Assembly (NCBI GenBank): GCA_018524725.1
Contig: JAEUWP010000366.1
Span: forward strand, 248,001-312,000
DNA: 64,000 bases
Direction of reading: 5' to 3'
Source: Podaxis mareebaensis
Lineage: Eukaryota; Basidiomycota; Agaricomycetes; Agaricales; Agaricaceae
The notes under the pieces are model-generated. The model was not told the origin of the DNA and did no database searches. It worked only from the letters and a program-made list of their open reading frames with translations. Positions within the stretch are counted from its first letter, which is position 1. Each line of letters begins with the position of its first letter. The translations under genes and the position numbers were made by a program. Positions 48,866-59,663 of this stretch are shown piece by piece.

Positions 48866-50259
48866 ATGACTTCTTTTGCCTCTAGTCACCGTATCATGCG
48901 CAGGCGTTCGCACAGATCCCCCCCTCTAGGTGACCTCATCGACAAAGCCAAAGACACCCCACTCGGCAAATTTGTAGACGATACTTTGCAAGAGTTGGCC
49001 GACAACCATCGCCATGGTTCTGAAAACACAGAGCGCGCTCCCCCTGGCAATGATAACGGTAATCCGGGAAATTCTGGTGGCAATGGCAATGGAAGACCTG
49101 GAAGCACTGGAAACGGCAAGGGGAGCAACGGGAATGGCAATGGGAACGGAGGAAACCCCAACAACAATGATGATGGAGACACTGGTAGTGGTGATGGTGG
49201 TGGTGGTGGTGGTAATGACGATGTCCCTGGAAATACCGGTGGAAGCAACAGTGATAGTCCTCCGCCGAATCCTCCTCCGACCGGCAATGGGGGAGCTGAT
49301 ACACCTCCTACCTCCCCAACCCCCTCTCCTTCCAGTGGAGCTGGAGGCTCGAGTAACAGCGGGGGTTCTGGAGGGTCTAGCGGGTCTGATGACGATGCGG
49401 GACCTGGGAGTTCTGTTAACTCGGATGGTGGTAATGGGGGTAATCCCACTGAGGGTTCAGCTGCTCCCGGCGGAGTCTCGTTCACTCCCTCTACCAACGC
49501 CGGAAGTAAGTTATATTCCCTTTTAAACACACGGAAATTGACCCTCCTCCGGATGAACCAGAATCAAGTTCTCACACAGGTGGCCTAGCTGTATCATCAT
49601 CAAGTCTGATGGCCCAAGTCAGTGCCACCATCCCGACCAGTGGATCCGGCACTTTCAGCCCCAGCCCATCTTTGCCACCTTCCAATCCTTCATCCACTCC
49701 CGGACCTACTTCCCAAGCAGCATTGTCCAATCGTCCCAACCGCGGCGCGATTGCAGGGGGCATCGTTGGCGGCCTTCTTTTCCTTTTCCTCGCGACCGCG
49801 GCCTGGATTGTCTACAAACGACGACGCAGGAACCGTCTCTCACCTTCCGCCGAATTCTTATCCAATCCCGCCGCTTACCCCTTTGCACGCGCCGGCTTTG
49901 GTGCAAATGCAACTAAGAACGAAAAAGTCGGCGCGTTCGGCGGTACGTATGGTGGCGCAGGCCAAGGAGCTGCCAACCAAACAAGGTTTAAGCCTCTCAG
50001 TACCGATTCCCATCAGGGTATGCTTTCGGAAAAGAGACCTCAGATACGGTTCAGGGATGAAAATCTCATTGACCCGTTACCACCTCCATCGGAACCTGAA
50101 GTGTTGTATAGCACTCCTCTGCGTGTATCCACGGTACCGACCGTACCCGCGCCTGGTTCGACTCCGGGTACACCTACCACCCCCAATGGCCGTCGCATAC
50201 CTTTTGGCACAGGAACGTTCCAGTTCCCGCCACGACCCGTGCAGCCAGCACCAAAATAG
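48866..50259 (+). CDS. Gly/Ser/Asn/Pro-rich single-pass membrane protein
   Basis: The start at 48866 gives MTSFASSHRIMRRRSHRSPP, a basic leader without a clear signal peptide. The next 240 residues are low complexity, Gly/Asn/Asp/Ser/Pro-rich, with a GGT microsatellite at 49192-49213. One intron (49506-49579) joins NAG to SGLAVSSSSLMAQ. A transmembrane helix at about residues 268-292 (GAIAGGIVGGLLFLFLATAA) ends in a basic stop (YKRRRRNR), followed by a Pro-rich cytosolic tail ending PPRPVQPAPK. The layout, a Ser/Pro-rich outer stalk, one helix and a short tail, resembles cell-wall stress sensors and SKG6-type proteins. Lack of a signal peptide means the stalk would cross by the helix itself. 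No named family is claimed. Confidence 0.78.
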
Positions 50260-50839
50260 TGTGAACGTCCATCCTCGGTAACCCACGCCCTCCCTTCCCG
50301 CACCCGTCAGATATTGTCATGGTCTTTGTAAAGGAACCTTATGCTGTTGATATGTTTATTTCCCAATGCCCTCGTTTTTATGGTTCATTTAACTCAAGTT
50401 TTGTCGTGAAGTTTTGTGCATCCATACCCCCTCATCAGGAACTCTGTATATCTCTCTCATTTTGTTATCTGACCTTTTCTTTTACTCTTTTCTTTTGTTC
50501 CCTCTTTGTCGCTTCTTACCTCACGCATGCAATCTCGATGAGCTGCTGTGGATTTCTTGGTTTTACGTGTTGGAACCTTTTCTTGTTTTATTTCAAACTT
50601 CACTGTTACTCCATCACGTTGTCCCCCTTCTTGCATGCATTACTATCACCGTTTAGTGCGGATGTTGTTAAGTCGTGCATTGGCCGAAGACCGGACGTTT
50701 TGTTTCTTTACGCTCTTGTAGATTGGAACCATGTGTTGCCAATCCACTGCTTTTGTTCCTCCAATAATAGCATTAACCTGCAATTCATACAAACAGAATA
50801 GCGAGTCGGAGTAACGACGGTCCCCAAGAGCCTTTTCGT
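50260..50839. other. Gap between convergent genes
   Basis: This T- and CT-rich stretch fits the 3' UTRs of two convergent genes. A 160-codon frame at 50319-50801 is Ser/Phe-rich from T-rich DNA and shows no domain. Confidence 0.5.
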
Positions 50840-53800
50840 CTAATCGCTCAAGATGGCCTGGACGACGTTCGCCACCCTCAGCTGACGCAGATCGGTATAC
50901 GTCTAAAGAAAATCGAGGACATCAGGAAACCAAGGAAGCGCATCAACAAGATCAGAACAATAGTGAATGATGTTGTGATGGTAGGTGGGACAGAAATCAG
51001 CTCGTGTAGTCGAGGGATCAAATGGAAGTAACGCGTACCTGTCCACAACCAACGAAAATGATAGGTTGCCCAGTGACATATGTCATTGAGAGGGCAGCTC
51101 CCACCTGCAAGGCAAAACCGATATCATGCATCAGTTGTTACGGATGGATCATCAAGAAACAAGAGGGAAAAAAATTGTAGAGGTAGCAAGACGGCGGGCG
51201 TTCGGGTATTTGACACCGGCGGATACAGGGAGTGTCCGCGTAAAGTAGAAAAACCTCTCACCCGCGTCAAAGAGACAGAAAAAACGAACGAACGGAAAAC
51301 ATAAGACACGAACCTTGTCATCAACTGTATCCCATTTAGTCACAAGCATCCCATCGATTCCACGTCCCTTGCCCACGCCTGAGGCGGACGAGAAATCACG
51401 CAAGGCGCGATCAAACTTGGTTAACTGGTCCACGGCCTCGTTGCCTACCAGGGCCTCGCCGACGAAGATAATTTTGTCTGGGTTGTTAACCGCGACCAAC
51501 TATAATCATACCGGAACGAGCCACACGAAAAAAGAGAATTGAAAAGGTTGGGGGAAGGGGGAGATGGTTAGCGACGGGATATTCACACACGCGTCGAGAG
51601 CGCTCTCGGTTCTCACCTTGGCAAGGGCCCGCATCAACGGCTTAATGGTTTGATTAATGATTCCAAATACGGGAAAGGGGTCAAAAGCATTGAGTAAATG
51701 TTCCATGAGAGACATCGGCTGGCCGACATACCTCGTTATCCTGCATACGGCCTGCCGTGTCAATGAGCACGACGTCGAAATCGTTATCTCGAGCTATACA
51801 ATGCGGTTAAGGTTATGTCAAGTGGAATGAAAACAAGAGACAATTGTGGAGTAGGGTAGGGACAGAGTAGACAAAACGCACCATATACAATGGCTTCTCG
51901 AGCGATTCCAGCGGCGTCCTTGCCGTAGCCCTTCTCGTACAACTCTACACGGCCTTTGCTGTCGGCAGCGTCATTCACACCAAGCATGCTGAGATTCCTG
52001 ACATGAACACGCAGCTGTTCAACCGCTCCACTCCTACAAAGGATTGAAGAAAGACATCAACCATACAATCGTGAAGATACAACCGGATCAACGTACCGGA
52101 ACGTATCGCAAGCAGCGATCAATACTCGAAGCCCGTTCTGGATCAGCCAAAAACAGACTTTTGAAAGATTTGTGCTCTTTCCGACGCCATTAACACCCAC
52201 GAACGTGATGCTGTAAGGCATACGTTGTTGTGTCGAGGGGAGAGGTGACGAGAGTTTATTGCGTATGGAGAGCAAGAGATCTGTTGAGGTCTTGGGTGTC
52301 AGGATACGTGTGATGGAGGTCGAAAGCGCCTTGCGAACGGCGGTGGTCGTGGCTACAAGAAATTAAATGATTCGTATCAGCATGACTTACGGGGAAAGAA
52401 TGGAAAGAGGTATCACTTTCGAACCCGCCGACCTTTTTGCCGACCAGGCTTTCACCAACTCCTTCGCAAACCTTCTCCGCAATCTCTTTCGCAACGTTCT
52501 TTTTCATCAAATGCTGTTGCATTCCCTCTAGCACAGGTTTGAGATCGGCCTCGGTGAGAACCTTCGACCCTGTTAGCCTGGCGAACAGCGATCCAAGCGT
52601 TCCTAAAGAGCTTGACGAGTTCTTGTCCAACGGCTTGACAACATCTGCGAGTATATCTATGCCGTTGCCCTTGGTAAACTCCCAATCTTTGACTTCGTAC
52701 AAACCGTCACGGTTTCTAGAGCCCAGAGACGACTGATCAACGAGAGCCTGGAGATCTTCCGTATTGCTCGTGTCTTCGGTGACACTGTCACCCTTGAGAA
52801 CAGGTTTGTCAACGCTATAATCCAACGCGGCCATGTCCATTTCAGTCGGTTGTGCGTCGCCCCATGTGCGTTTGGTTTTGGCTTTGGCTTTTCGTTTCGT
52901 CGGCGTCTCGGAGCTGCAATTCCGTCGACGGATCAATGCCACAGTAGTGGAGGAAATTAGGATGTGGAACATACTCAGAGTTAGACTGACTCTCTCGCCC
53001 TCCCCATCCATCCATAACCACCTGCCTTCCTCCCCTCCCTCCACGCCTTCCACCTCGGCCCCGCAGTCTGGTCTTGAGCGCTTCAAGGTTTCTTGCTATC
53101 TGCTGCTCATCCCTAGGAGCATCTACGTCCACCGAAGGTTCTATGATAATGATCAGGCAAGAAAAACACGGTGACCGGATTAATATCCCACCAGTGCTCT
53201 GGTCATCGGATGGGGGTGTCTCAATGGGCTTTGGCATAGAACGAACGGTGGTTCGGCCACGCGATCGACGGTCCTAAATAACGAACGGATAAACCCCCGA
53301 GTAAAGACTACACCCAAAGGACACTGACTTTGTCTTCCAAACCACGGAGTACGTTGTCAAAGATGCCATCCCACTTTTCAAACGCTGTGGCGAAATTCCA
53401 TGACGTAGGTTCAAGAGCGGTGGCCTTGGCGGAGTTGAGGGCATGGAGTGAAGCGACAAAAGCAGCAATAATAGGCTCGTAATACTTGACGAATAGCGTC
53501 TTGAGAGCAACCAAAAGCTCATCCACATAAGTGAGTTGGAGAATCCGCTGGTACGCAACCTATTCCGTCACGTCAGGGGCTATGTACAGGTTTTTTGAGG
53601 TCACAGGGCTTCGATTACGCACGACGAATATGAGCTCAAGGTCATTTACGAACGTCCATTTGACTGCATAACCATCTTTTTCGTATTTTTCGTCCGCTGT
53701 GCGGCCTTCAATCAATGCTTCGCGGATGAGAGAGTTGACTGGGGATGCAGGTGAGGAAGCGAGGTGCGCAGCCTCCGGGGTGAATGAGCGAGACCATAGG

Positions 53801-53889
53801 ACAATGCCGCCTAGATTGAGTCAGGAATTGTGTAGCAATGGTAAGGATAATTGCATGCCTTTGTGGGATATAGAACAGTGGTCAAGCAT
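50840..53889 (-). CDS. SRP101: Signal recognition particle receptor alpha subunit
   Basis: SR-alpha is the SRP-family GTPase that docks ribosomes at the endoplasmic reticulum. The start at 53889 gives MLDHCSISHK, then, across a 48-nt intron with a GC donor, GGIVLWSRSFTPEA, the conserved SRX longin-type N-terminus. AYQRILQLTYVDELL follows. A disordered linker has a Gly/Arg-rich part (RLRGRGGRRGGRGGRQ) and KRKAKAKTKRTWGD. The NG GTPase domain contains the P-loop FVGVNGVGKSTNLSKV, DTFRSGAVEQLRVHV, VLIDTAGRMQDNEPLMRA and MLVTKWDTVDDKVGAALS, then IIFVGCGQTYTDLRQL. The protein ends VVQAILSD at 50840. Many introns of 50-70 nt split the GTPase domain. All key motifs are intact. Confidence 0.95.
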
Positions 53890-53972
53890 GAGAGTTCGGA
53901 GGGAAGAGTGGAATGGGATGATTGAATGAAAGCAGTCCGTATTTGCTCTCGGCAATGCACACGTGATCTATC

Positions 53973-54976
53973 CTACTTATCTACTTGGTGCTCCTCCAGC
54001 CACCGCCGCACGTCCCTTTTAGAGACTAGCCCAAGTACCCGTTTCCTTTCCTCTTCAGGTCTCTCCCGGTACAGTCGCATGATATACCCACATACACTCC
54101 ACATATCTTCCCAGCATGCATCAAACAGTTCCCACCAGCAGTTCGGAGGTTCCGATGGAAGAGATATATTCAGGTGTCGTATCGTGAGCAGGATGGCGGC
54201 ACACACTATCGTCGGTATTTGATAGAGCGCGTATACGGGTGTTTGAAACCTGTGTATCCAATCAGTGATCTGTGGAACAGCAAAGGCGGGGGTAGCCTAC
54301 GCATCGTTGAGGTATCCCCACGCCTTCGTACACGCATTCTCGTGTTTGATCAGTCCAAGCACTTGCAGGTAGTTGATCAGAGTGCCATAGGGCAACACGA
54401 CGTGCACGTTGAACCCAAGCCGTTTCAAAATTTGCATCTCGGCGACGACAAGTGCTTCCTTGAGGTCATAGAATGTGGTGCCAAAGTACGACATGGGGTA
54501 GTATTTGAACGGGGTATCAGCCTTGGGTCCGATCGTATGTGCAGCACGTTGTAGCAGGACGTCGTAGACGTTGATTAAATCCCGCATCCGTATAGGACAT
54601 TCTTCAAGCTTCGAGGCAAGAAATAAGGCACCCATTCCAATGTCCTGATAACAATGAGCTGGGGAAGGGTTAATAGCACAAAACACGCAAGGACGTACCC
54701 CTACGCCAAAGTTTTTCATAGAACTGACATACCAGAACCTCTGGAAGAGTATTTGTGCGGCGGCGACTGCAACCTGTTTCCTGTTGCAAAGTCTGAGGAC
54801 AGCTCCAAAAGTAAAACAGAGAGAATGTACTGTTTCAAGAGAATGCCTGCCTGGTGTATTAGCTTGCACCCATAAGCACGGAGGTCTTCCTCGAGGCCAG
54901 CAGGGACACCATCCTCTCTGGAAGGTGTGTCCTGTATTTGAGCAAGAGCGGCGAGAGGATACAAGGTAGGCAGCAT
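53973..54976 (-). CDS. Cyclin L-like transcription/splicing cyclin
   Basis: Cyclin L partners CDK11-type kinases acting in transcription and splicing. The start at 54976 gives MLPTLYPLAALAQIQDTPSR, the L-type opening. The first cyclin box contains RAYGCKLIHQAGILLK, joined by splicing to QVAVAAAQILFQRFWYVSSM, then DIGMGALFLASKLEECPIRM and RDLINVYDVLLQRA. The second box shows EALVVAEMQILKRLGFNVHV, PYGTLINYLQVLGLIKHE and, after an intron, PTIVCAAILLTIRHLNISLP. It ends LVSKRDVRRWLEEHQVDK. A longer N-terminal start at 55042 would overlap the divergent neighbour's coding start and lacks the family pattern. The C-terminal RS tail of animal cyclin L is absent here; the head-to-head neighbour instead carries an RS domain. 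Confidence 0.87.
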
Positions 54977-55026
54977 CTTGTTTATGCGCCAAACAAACGA
55001 CTCACCTTGTTTCCTCCCAACTCCCA
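54977..55026. promoter_or_regulatory. 50-bp head-to-head promoter gap
   Basis: Only 50 bp separate the start codons of the cyclin L-like gene and the RS-domain gene. Both core promoters must overlap each other or the neighbouring coding sequence. Confidence 0.55.
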
Positions 55027-56841
55027 ATGGCAAATCTGCCACCCAAGCCCGAATCTCCTGTCAAAGAGGAGAGCAGACTCCCCCGCGATGGCGTCACTAC
55101 AGCACGCCCAATGGTCCCAACTTCAACACATTACCGTAACGACCGTTTTTCTGACAACGACAGGATCTATGTTCCCCGCCCAAGACCAGAGACAGACTCT
55201 TATGTAGCTTCTTACGACTCCCGACGACCTCCTCTCCGGGATTGGGAGCGCGAAAGACCTAGAGACAGAGATTTTGATCGACGTCGTGATATGCGCCGCG
55301 ATTGGCGTGAGCCCGACCGTCGAGACGGTAGACCTTATGACTGGAGGCGCAGCGACGACAGATTCAGGCCACGACGGTATGGTGTGTGTTCCTACACTCA
55401 CTCAATTAGCATTAATAACTCAATCTTACGTCTTCCAGACTCAAGTTACCGCAGACCATCCAGGTCTCCCCGACGCTCCTCTAAATCACCACCCCGCCGT
55501 CCGTCACGGTCAAGATCACCCTTCCGCCATCGCTCCCGCTCGCCACCACTACGACGATACTCCCGCTCAAGATCTCCACGAAGATCACGTACGAGGTCTC
55601 CACGACGACGAACATACTCACCTGCCCGTATCCGCACGCGAGCTTCTTCCCGGAGTCGCAGTCCCATTCCTCGGTCGCCACCATCCAAACGACTCAAACT
55701 TGGCAACCACTCTATATCAGACACTCCACGGACGCCTCGAGCACGCTCTAGGTCCTATGGTCGCTCACGTTCTCGCACACGTTCCCGCACTCCTCGTCGT
55801 ACTTCTGATCACAGTAGTAAAACTAATAAAACTCCGCCACCGAACACTAGGGAAAAGAACCTTCCTCCTGCTTCTCCACTCGTCACTTCCCGGCCGCTAT
55901 CACCCAAGCGAACGGACAGCGCACCTCCTCCACGCCCCATCACTACGACTTCGACACCAGACAATGAACATTTGGCCGCCGCGCCTAAAGTTACAGAAAT
56001 ATCCGCGATGAAAACGGATAGTCCTAATCTCTCAACACCAGTCACCCCTTCTCCCCAGGATCATCCTATGCCACCTACACTAGATCACCCTATCAAGCCG
56101 GAGACACGAGAAGACTCTGTTAAAATGGATCTAAGCAGGGACGAGCACGTGCATCCGAAAACAGAAGGCATTGTTAGACCTTCTTCCTCAACGCCAAAAT
56201 CAGACGTGAAGGTGGAACCACGAGGGAGGTCACCGTCTCCGCCCAAAGGGCCCCGGGGGAGTGTGTGGCAGCGAACATCGAAGTCACCGCCAAAAGCGCC
56301 GAGGAATCATGGTTCTGCAACACCTTCAATGCTTTCTGCTCCAGTCCCCGCCTCTGCGCCCGTCCCCGCATCTGGACCTATGTACCCTACTGGACCTCGT
56401 GCCGATCGTCGTCCCATTATCAATAAGGACCCCAAGGATGAGCTCCCTGTTTTACGATCCTCGGAGTTCGTTAAAATCGCACCTCCGTCAAGTGAGAGAT
56501 GGGCCAAGGCGGAACAGCAGCCAGGTCCCAAGGGAAGATATGGCGTTGCACAACTTGAGCTTGACGTGAGTTTATTTCCTGCACGCCAACTTATTTTAGA
56601 ATTGACAGCTCTTGCCTTCCTTCAGCTCGTCCGATATCGGTCAACCCGTGTCCATATCAATCAAGATTACGACCAGAAATCAAGAAATACGCGTCGAGCG
56701 CTGCACGAATTGGATATGGCAACTATTGACTTGCGTATGGCGGAGACTCGGAAGAAGATAGCGGGTGTTCAGCTGGAAAAGGCTAAACATGGGATGTTAG
56801 GGATTGACGCTGTACCGCCAGACGCGACGCCCGATTCGTGA
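55027..56841 (+). CDS. RS-domain (Arg/Ser-rich) protein without an RRM
   Basis: The start at 55027 gives MANLPPKPESPVKEESRLPR. An Arg/Asp-rich part (RRDMRRDWREPDRRDGRPYD) is followed by an RS domain with many SRSP, RSRS and SPRR repeats, as in splicing regulators. A long Pro/Ser/Thr-rich disordered part follows, and the C-terminus forms a charged helix (TRRALHELDMATIDLRMAET, IAGVQLEKAKHGMLGI). Two introns are predicted: GTGTGTGTTCC..CTTCCAG at about 55382-55438 (57 nt) and GTGAGT..TTCAG at about 56564-56623 (60 nt). Both are multiples of three and contain no in-frame stop, so retained forms would still encode protein. No RRM or zinc finger was found. RS domains bind other splicing proteins, fitting the adjacent cyclin L. 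Confidence 0.82.
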   Translation: MANLPPKPESPVKEESRLPRDGVTTARPMVPTSTHYRNDRFSDNDRIYVPRPRPETDSYVASYDSRRPPLRDWERERPRDRDFDRRRDMRRDWREPDRRDGRPYDWRRSDDRFRPRRYGVCSYTHSISINNSILRLPDSSYRRPSRSPRRSSKSPPRRPSRSRSPFRHRSRSPPLRRYSRSRSPRRSRTRSPRRRTYSPARIRTRASSRSRSPIPRSPPSKRLKLGNHSISDTPRTPRARSRSYGRSRSRTRSRTPRRTSDHSSKTNKTPPPNTREKNLPPASPLVTSRPLSPKRTDSAPPPRPITTTSTPDNEHLAAAPKVTEISAMKTDSPNLSTPVTPSPQDHPMPPTLDHPIKPETREDSVKMDLSRDEHVHPKTEGIVRPSSSTPKSDVKVEPRGRSPSPPKGPRGSVWQRTSKSPPKAPRNHGSATPSMLSAPVPASAPVPASGPMYPTGPRADRRPIINKDPKDELPVLRSSEFVKIAPPSSERWAKAEQQPGPKGRYGVAQLELDVSLFPARQLILELTALAFLQLVRYRSTRVHINQDYDQKSRNTRRALHELDMATIDLRMAETRKKIAGVQLEKAKHGMLGIDAVPPDATPDS

Positions 56842-57138
56842 GTAGTGTACGAGCGAAGCCGTTCAGGTGATTGTGACATGGATGTACACTGGGACCATTG
56901 ATGACTACATTTGGTTGTACTATGCATGACGTTCGGACCCATTCCAATAATGAATATTAACGCCGTAATGCCCAGTTGTCTGCTCTATCCTTTCCATTGC
57001 TCTGTCTTCATTTCACAAGTATCTCGTCTATGGCATGGGTTTACATTCCATGTGTGTCTTCTCCGGGTCAGAAGGCAACGCGCAGAAGAATCCATACTTC
57101 TGCATAGTTGCGAATAGTCGTTTCGAGTTCATTTTGAG

Positions 57139-57450
57139 CTACATGACAGCCTCAGTCTCAGCCCCAACCTCTTCAAGCAACGACCGGGATGCGGACTCAC
57201 GGTAATACACTCCTGGTATCCTTCTTTCTGCCGACACACCTCCGACTCTGGACTATCTCTCTCACTGTCAAACGTGTACCGCCCCTTTGGATCGCGCTAT
57301 ACGCCCTCAATCAACAAGTCTCATTGAACCCATGCGAAGCCGTGTATCCGATGAATTTGCGGTGCTTACCGATAAAAAGTCCTTCAGCACCTGATTCGCG
57401 TCTTCTGGTTGTTTATGAGTCACGGGATTCTGAAGAAATTGTGATACCAT
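57139..57450 (-). CDS. Small 61-residue protein in three exons, unrecognised
   Basis: Exons 57370-57450, 57266-57296 and 57139-57212 are joined by introns of 73 nt (GTAAGC..GTATAG) and 53 nt (GTGAGA..ACCAG). The spliced product starts MVSQFLQNPVTHKQPEDANQ, continues VLKDFLSRDPKGRYTFDRVY and ends YRESASRSLLEEVGAETEAVM. The two halves read as one coherent amphipathic, charged protein, and the reading frame is lost if either intron is kept. An earlier exon cannot be excluded, as a good acceptor (TTCTTCAG) lies just upstream of NPVTHK. A perfect TGACGTCA site is 119 bp upstream of the ATG. I do not know the family. The composition suggests a small mitochondrial or assembly-factor-like protein, but this is a guess. 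Confidence 0.65.
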
Positions 57451-57857
57451 AATCTCCGAAAATCCTGAGCAAAAAGAAAAATTTGGAGTAAATCTGAAGA
57501 CACTCGGAGAGGTGAGAAGAGAGAGTCGTCTGACTCGCTCGAATATTAAGAACGGTTCGGATCTGGTATGACGTCATAGTCTATCCACACCTCCTGCCCA
57601 CCATCTCTAATCTCTCAAACCAAAGTCAACTAACACAGCAAACAATCGCATTTCAGACGCTCCTATACAAACATAAACATGATAATATCGACTCTACGTG
57701 CCGAAGTGGGGAATAGGCAGAGATATAAAAAGACAGACTTGGTCGTTCATCCATAGATACACTTACTCTTCGTCTTTCTTATGTTTACAGATAAACATAT
57801 TTGAGGGTTATTGTTTTCGTCTAGGCGAGGGCCGGTCTAATCGTGCCGTCGAAGAAT
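57451..57857. other. Intergenic region
   Basis: This holds the PDX1 3' flank and the promoter of the small gene, with the TGACGTCA site described separately. No other gene is supported. Confidence 0.5.
57569..57576. promoter_or_regulatory. Palindromic TGACGTCA (CRE/ATF-type) site
   Basis: This is the full 8-bp CRE/ATF palindrome in the gap between the small gene and PDX1. It is about 119 bp before the small gene's start codon, a normal place for a bZIP site. Three further copies occur in the window: two inside coding sequence (44,357 and 47,766) and one near 61,390. Confidence 0.45.
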
Positions 57858-59663
57858 TTACCACCCGCGCTTGGCGTACTCTCCACCCTTGAGTTTGCTG
57901 TCACTGAAAAGAAGAGGTGGAGCCGTATCAGAAGGGTTCTTTCGACAAGCGGAGAGCTCAAAAGGGGATGGCTTACATGGTCAGACCAACCATAGCAGGA
58001 CCAAGGTCTTCCGACACCTACGTTATGAACAACGATGAGTCAGAAACCCACAATGCAGCAGAAGCAAGGGCAAAAAGCAAGAACCTCGGCAAGAATCTTA
58101 GGGTTGTTGTAGTGTGTTACCTGAACTCGAGAATTAGTGGAAGCTCGGTATTACCCAAAACAGGGGCGTACGGCTTGAACAATGGCGCGAGCACGTTTAG
58201 CGGGGTCACCAGACTGTAAACGAGGCAAAGCAGAGTAGATCAAGTCAGCACCTCCATTCTCTTCATTGCGTCCTTAAGAACGGTCAGAAATAAATGTTTG
58301 ACTGACATGGAAGATACCAGACCCGACGAAGACTAAGCGAGCGCAGTTGATGCGTTTGATCATTAGCGACACAAGCGAACGACATGCCGAAATAAGCATA
58401 CGTACCTCCATCACACCCGAGGTGCATCATCAGAGCAGCATCAGCTAAAAAAAACACTACCGTCAGCCTTCCCCGCCTTCGTATTCGAAAATCCCTCGAG
58501 AAGTCGGGCGAAACCGTGTGAGCGCTTACCCGGAGTAGCAATCCCTCCAGCAGCAAAGTTGACAACGGGTAGACGCTTCAGCCTCGCGGTCTCCTTTAAC
58601 AAATGGAAGGGAGCCTGAATCTCCTTGGCGAAGGCGTAAAGCTCTTCTTCGTTCATCGAACTAGCCCGCCTGATCTCTGCCATCACGGTGCGTTCATGAC
58701 GGACAGCCTCGACAACGTTGCCAGTTCCAGCCTCGCCTTTGGTACGAATCATCGCTGCACCTTCGGATATGCGGCGGAGCGCCTCTCCGAGGTTGCGAGC
58801 GCCACAAACAAAAGGAACCTTGAAGTTGTGTTTATTAATGTGATGCTCCTCGTCCGCGGGAGTGAGGACTTCAGATTCGTCGATGTAATCCACGCCAATA
58901 GCTTGCAAGATCTATTCGGTGTTGAGTCGTGCTATTGCGAAGATCGCAAAAAAGGCAGATGTTCTCCCGCAACTTACCTGGGCTTCGACGAAATGGCCTA
59001 TCCGAACTTTGGCCATGACAGGGATAGTAACAGCATCCACGATCTCCTTGATCATGCGGGGGTCACTCTGGGAATTGGGAAGTTCATGTTGACGTTCCAG
59101 ACATTCCCCGAATAAAAAAAAGTCAACGTACCATACGAGCAACACCGCCTAGCAATTTTGGTATCAGTCAAATATAACCGACATTGAATGAATCATTGCC
59201 ACCTTCAGCCCGGATGTCAGCAGGCACCCTCTCAAGAGCCATGACCGCACAGGCACCGGCTTCTTCGGCGATGCGAGCCTTACGGATACAAAACGTCAAG
59301 AACTGCGGTAGAATGGTAGCATACGAAACACACGCACCTGTTCAGCATTCACGACGTCCATGATAACACCTCCCTGGTTGCGGTCAAAACGATCAAATTT
59401 CATGATATTACCAGGTAAAACAAGCGAGACTAACGGACCTTGAGCATCTGTGCAAGACCCGATTTGACCTACATCGCAAAGGCGAGTTAACATTGGAAGA
59501 ATTAAACGGAGTAATAAAGTAGGACGCATACTCCGAAGGTCCCGAGGCTGTTCCCTGCCTCACGCTGGGTGGAGCGGGCAGGCGCGGCGAGGGGAACTGC
59601 GGCACCACCGGCGCTCTGAGGGATAGGAGTATTGACAGAGGGGGTGATAGCGGGGGTGGACAT
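57858..59663 (-). CDS. PDX1: Pyridoxal 5'-phosphate synthase lyase subunit PDX1/SNZ
   Basis: PDX1 builds vitamin B6 from ribose 5-phosphate, glyceraldehyde 3-phosphate and ammonia supplied by PDX2/SNO. The start at 59663 gives [20 protein letters not shown], a short variable leader. The barrel starts [20 protein letters not shown], followed by [78 protein letters not shown] (lysine lyase region), [60 protein letters not shown] and the phosphate-binding [12 protein letters not shown]. It ends [13 protein letters not shown] at 57858. Around nine introns split it. No PDX2/SNO gene is next to it, unlike many fungi with a paired promoter. Confidence 0.95.

Noticed and set aside
48886..49530. Long minus-strand open frame (214 codons) opposite the Gly/Ser-rich membrane protein
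   Set aside because: It is Pro/Leu-rich because it is the reverse complement of GGN and CCN codons. It has no domain, and the plus strand has the splice and membrane-helix evidence.
50319..50801. 160-codon plus-strand frame after the membrane protein gene
   Set aside because: T-rich 3' UTR-like DNA gives a Phe/Ser/Leu-rich frame with no domain. Hydrophobic runs reflect base composition.
54976..55042. Longer N-terminus of the cyclin L-like protein starting at 55042
   Set aside because: It would overlap the divergent RS gene's start codon and adds residues without family similarity; Met at 54976 fits the family opening.
55274..56011. 245-codon alternative plus frame in the RS gene
   Set aside because: It is a shifted reading of the repetitive Arg/Ser codons; the main frame carries the RS repeats and conserved helix.
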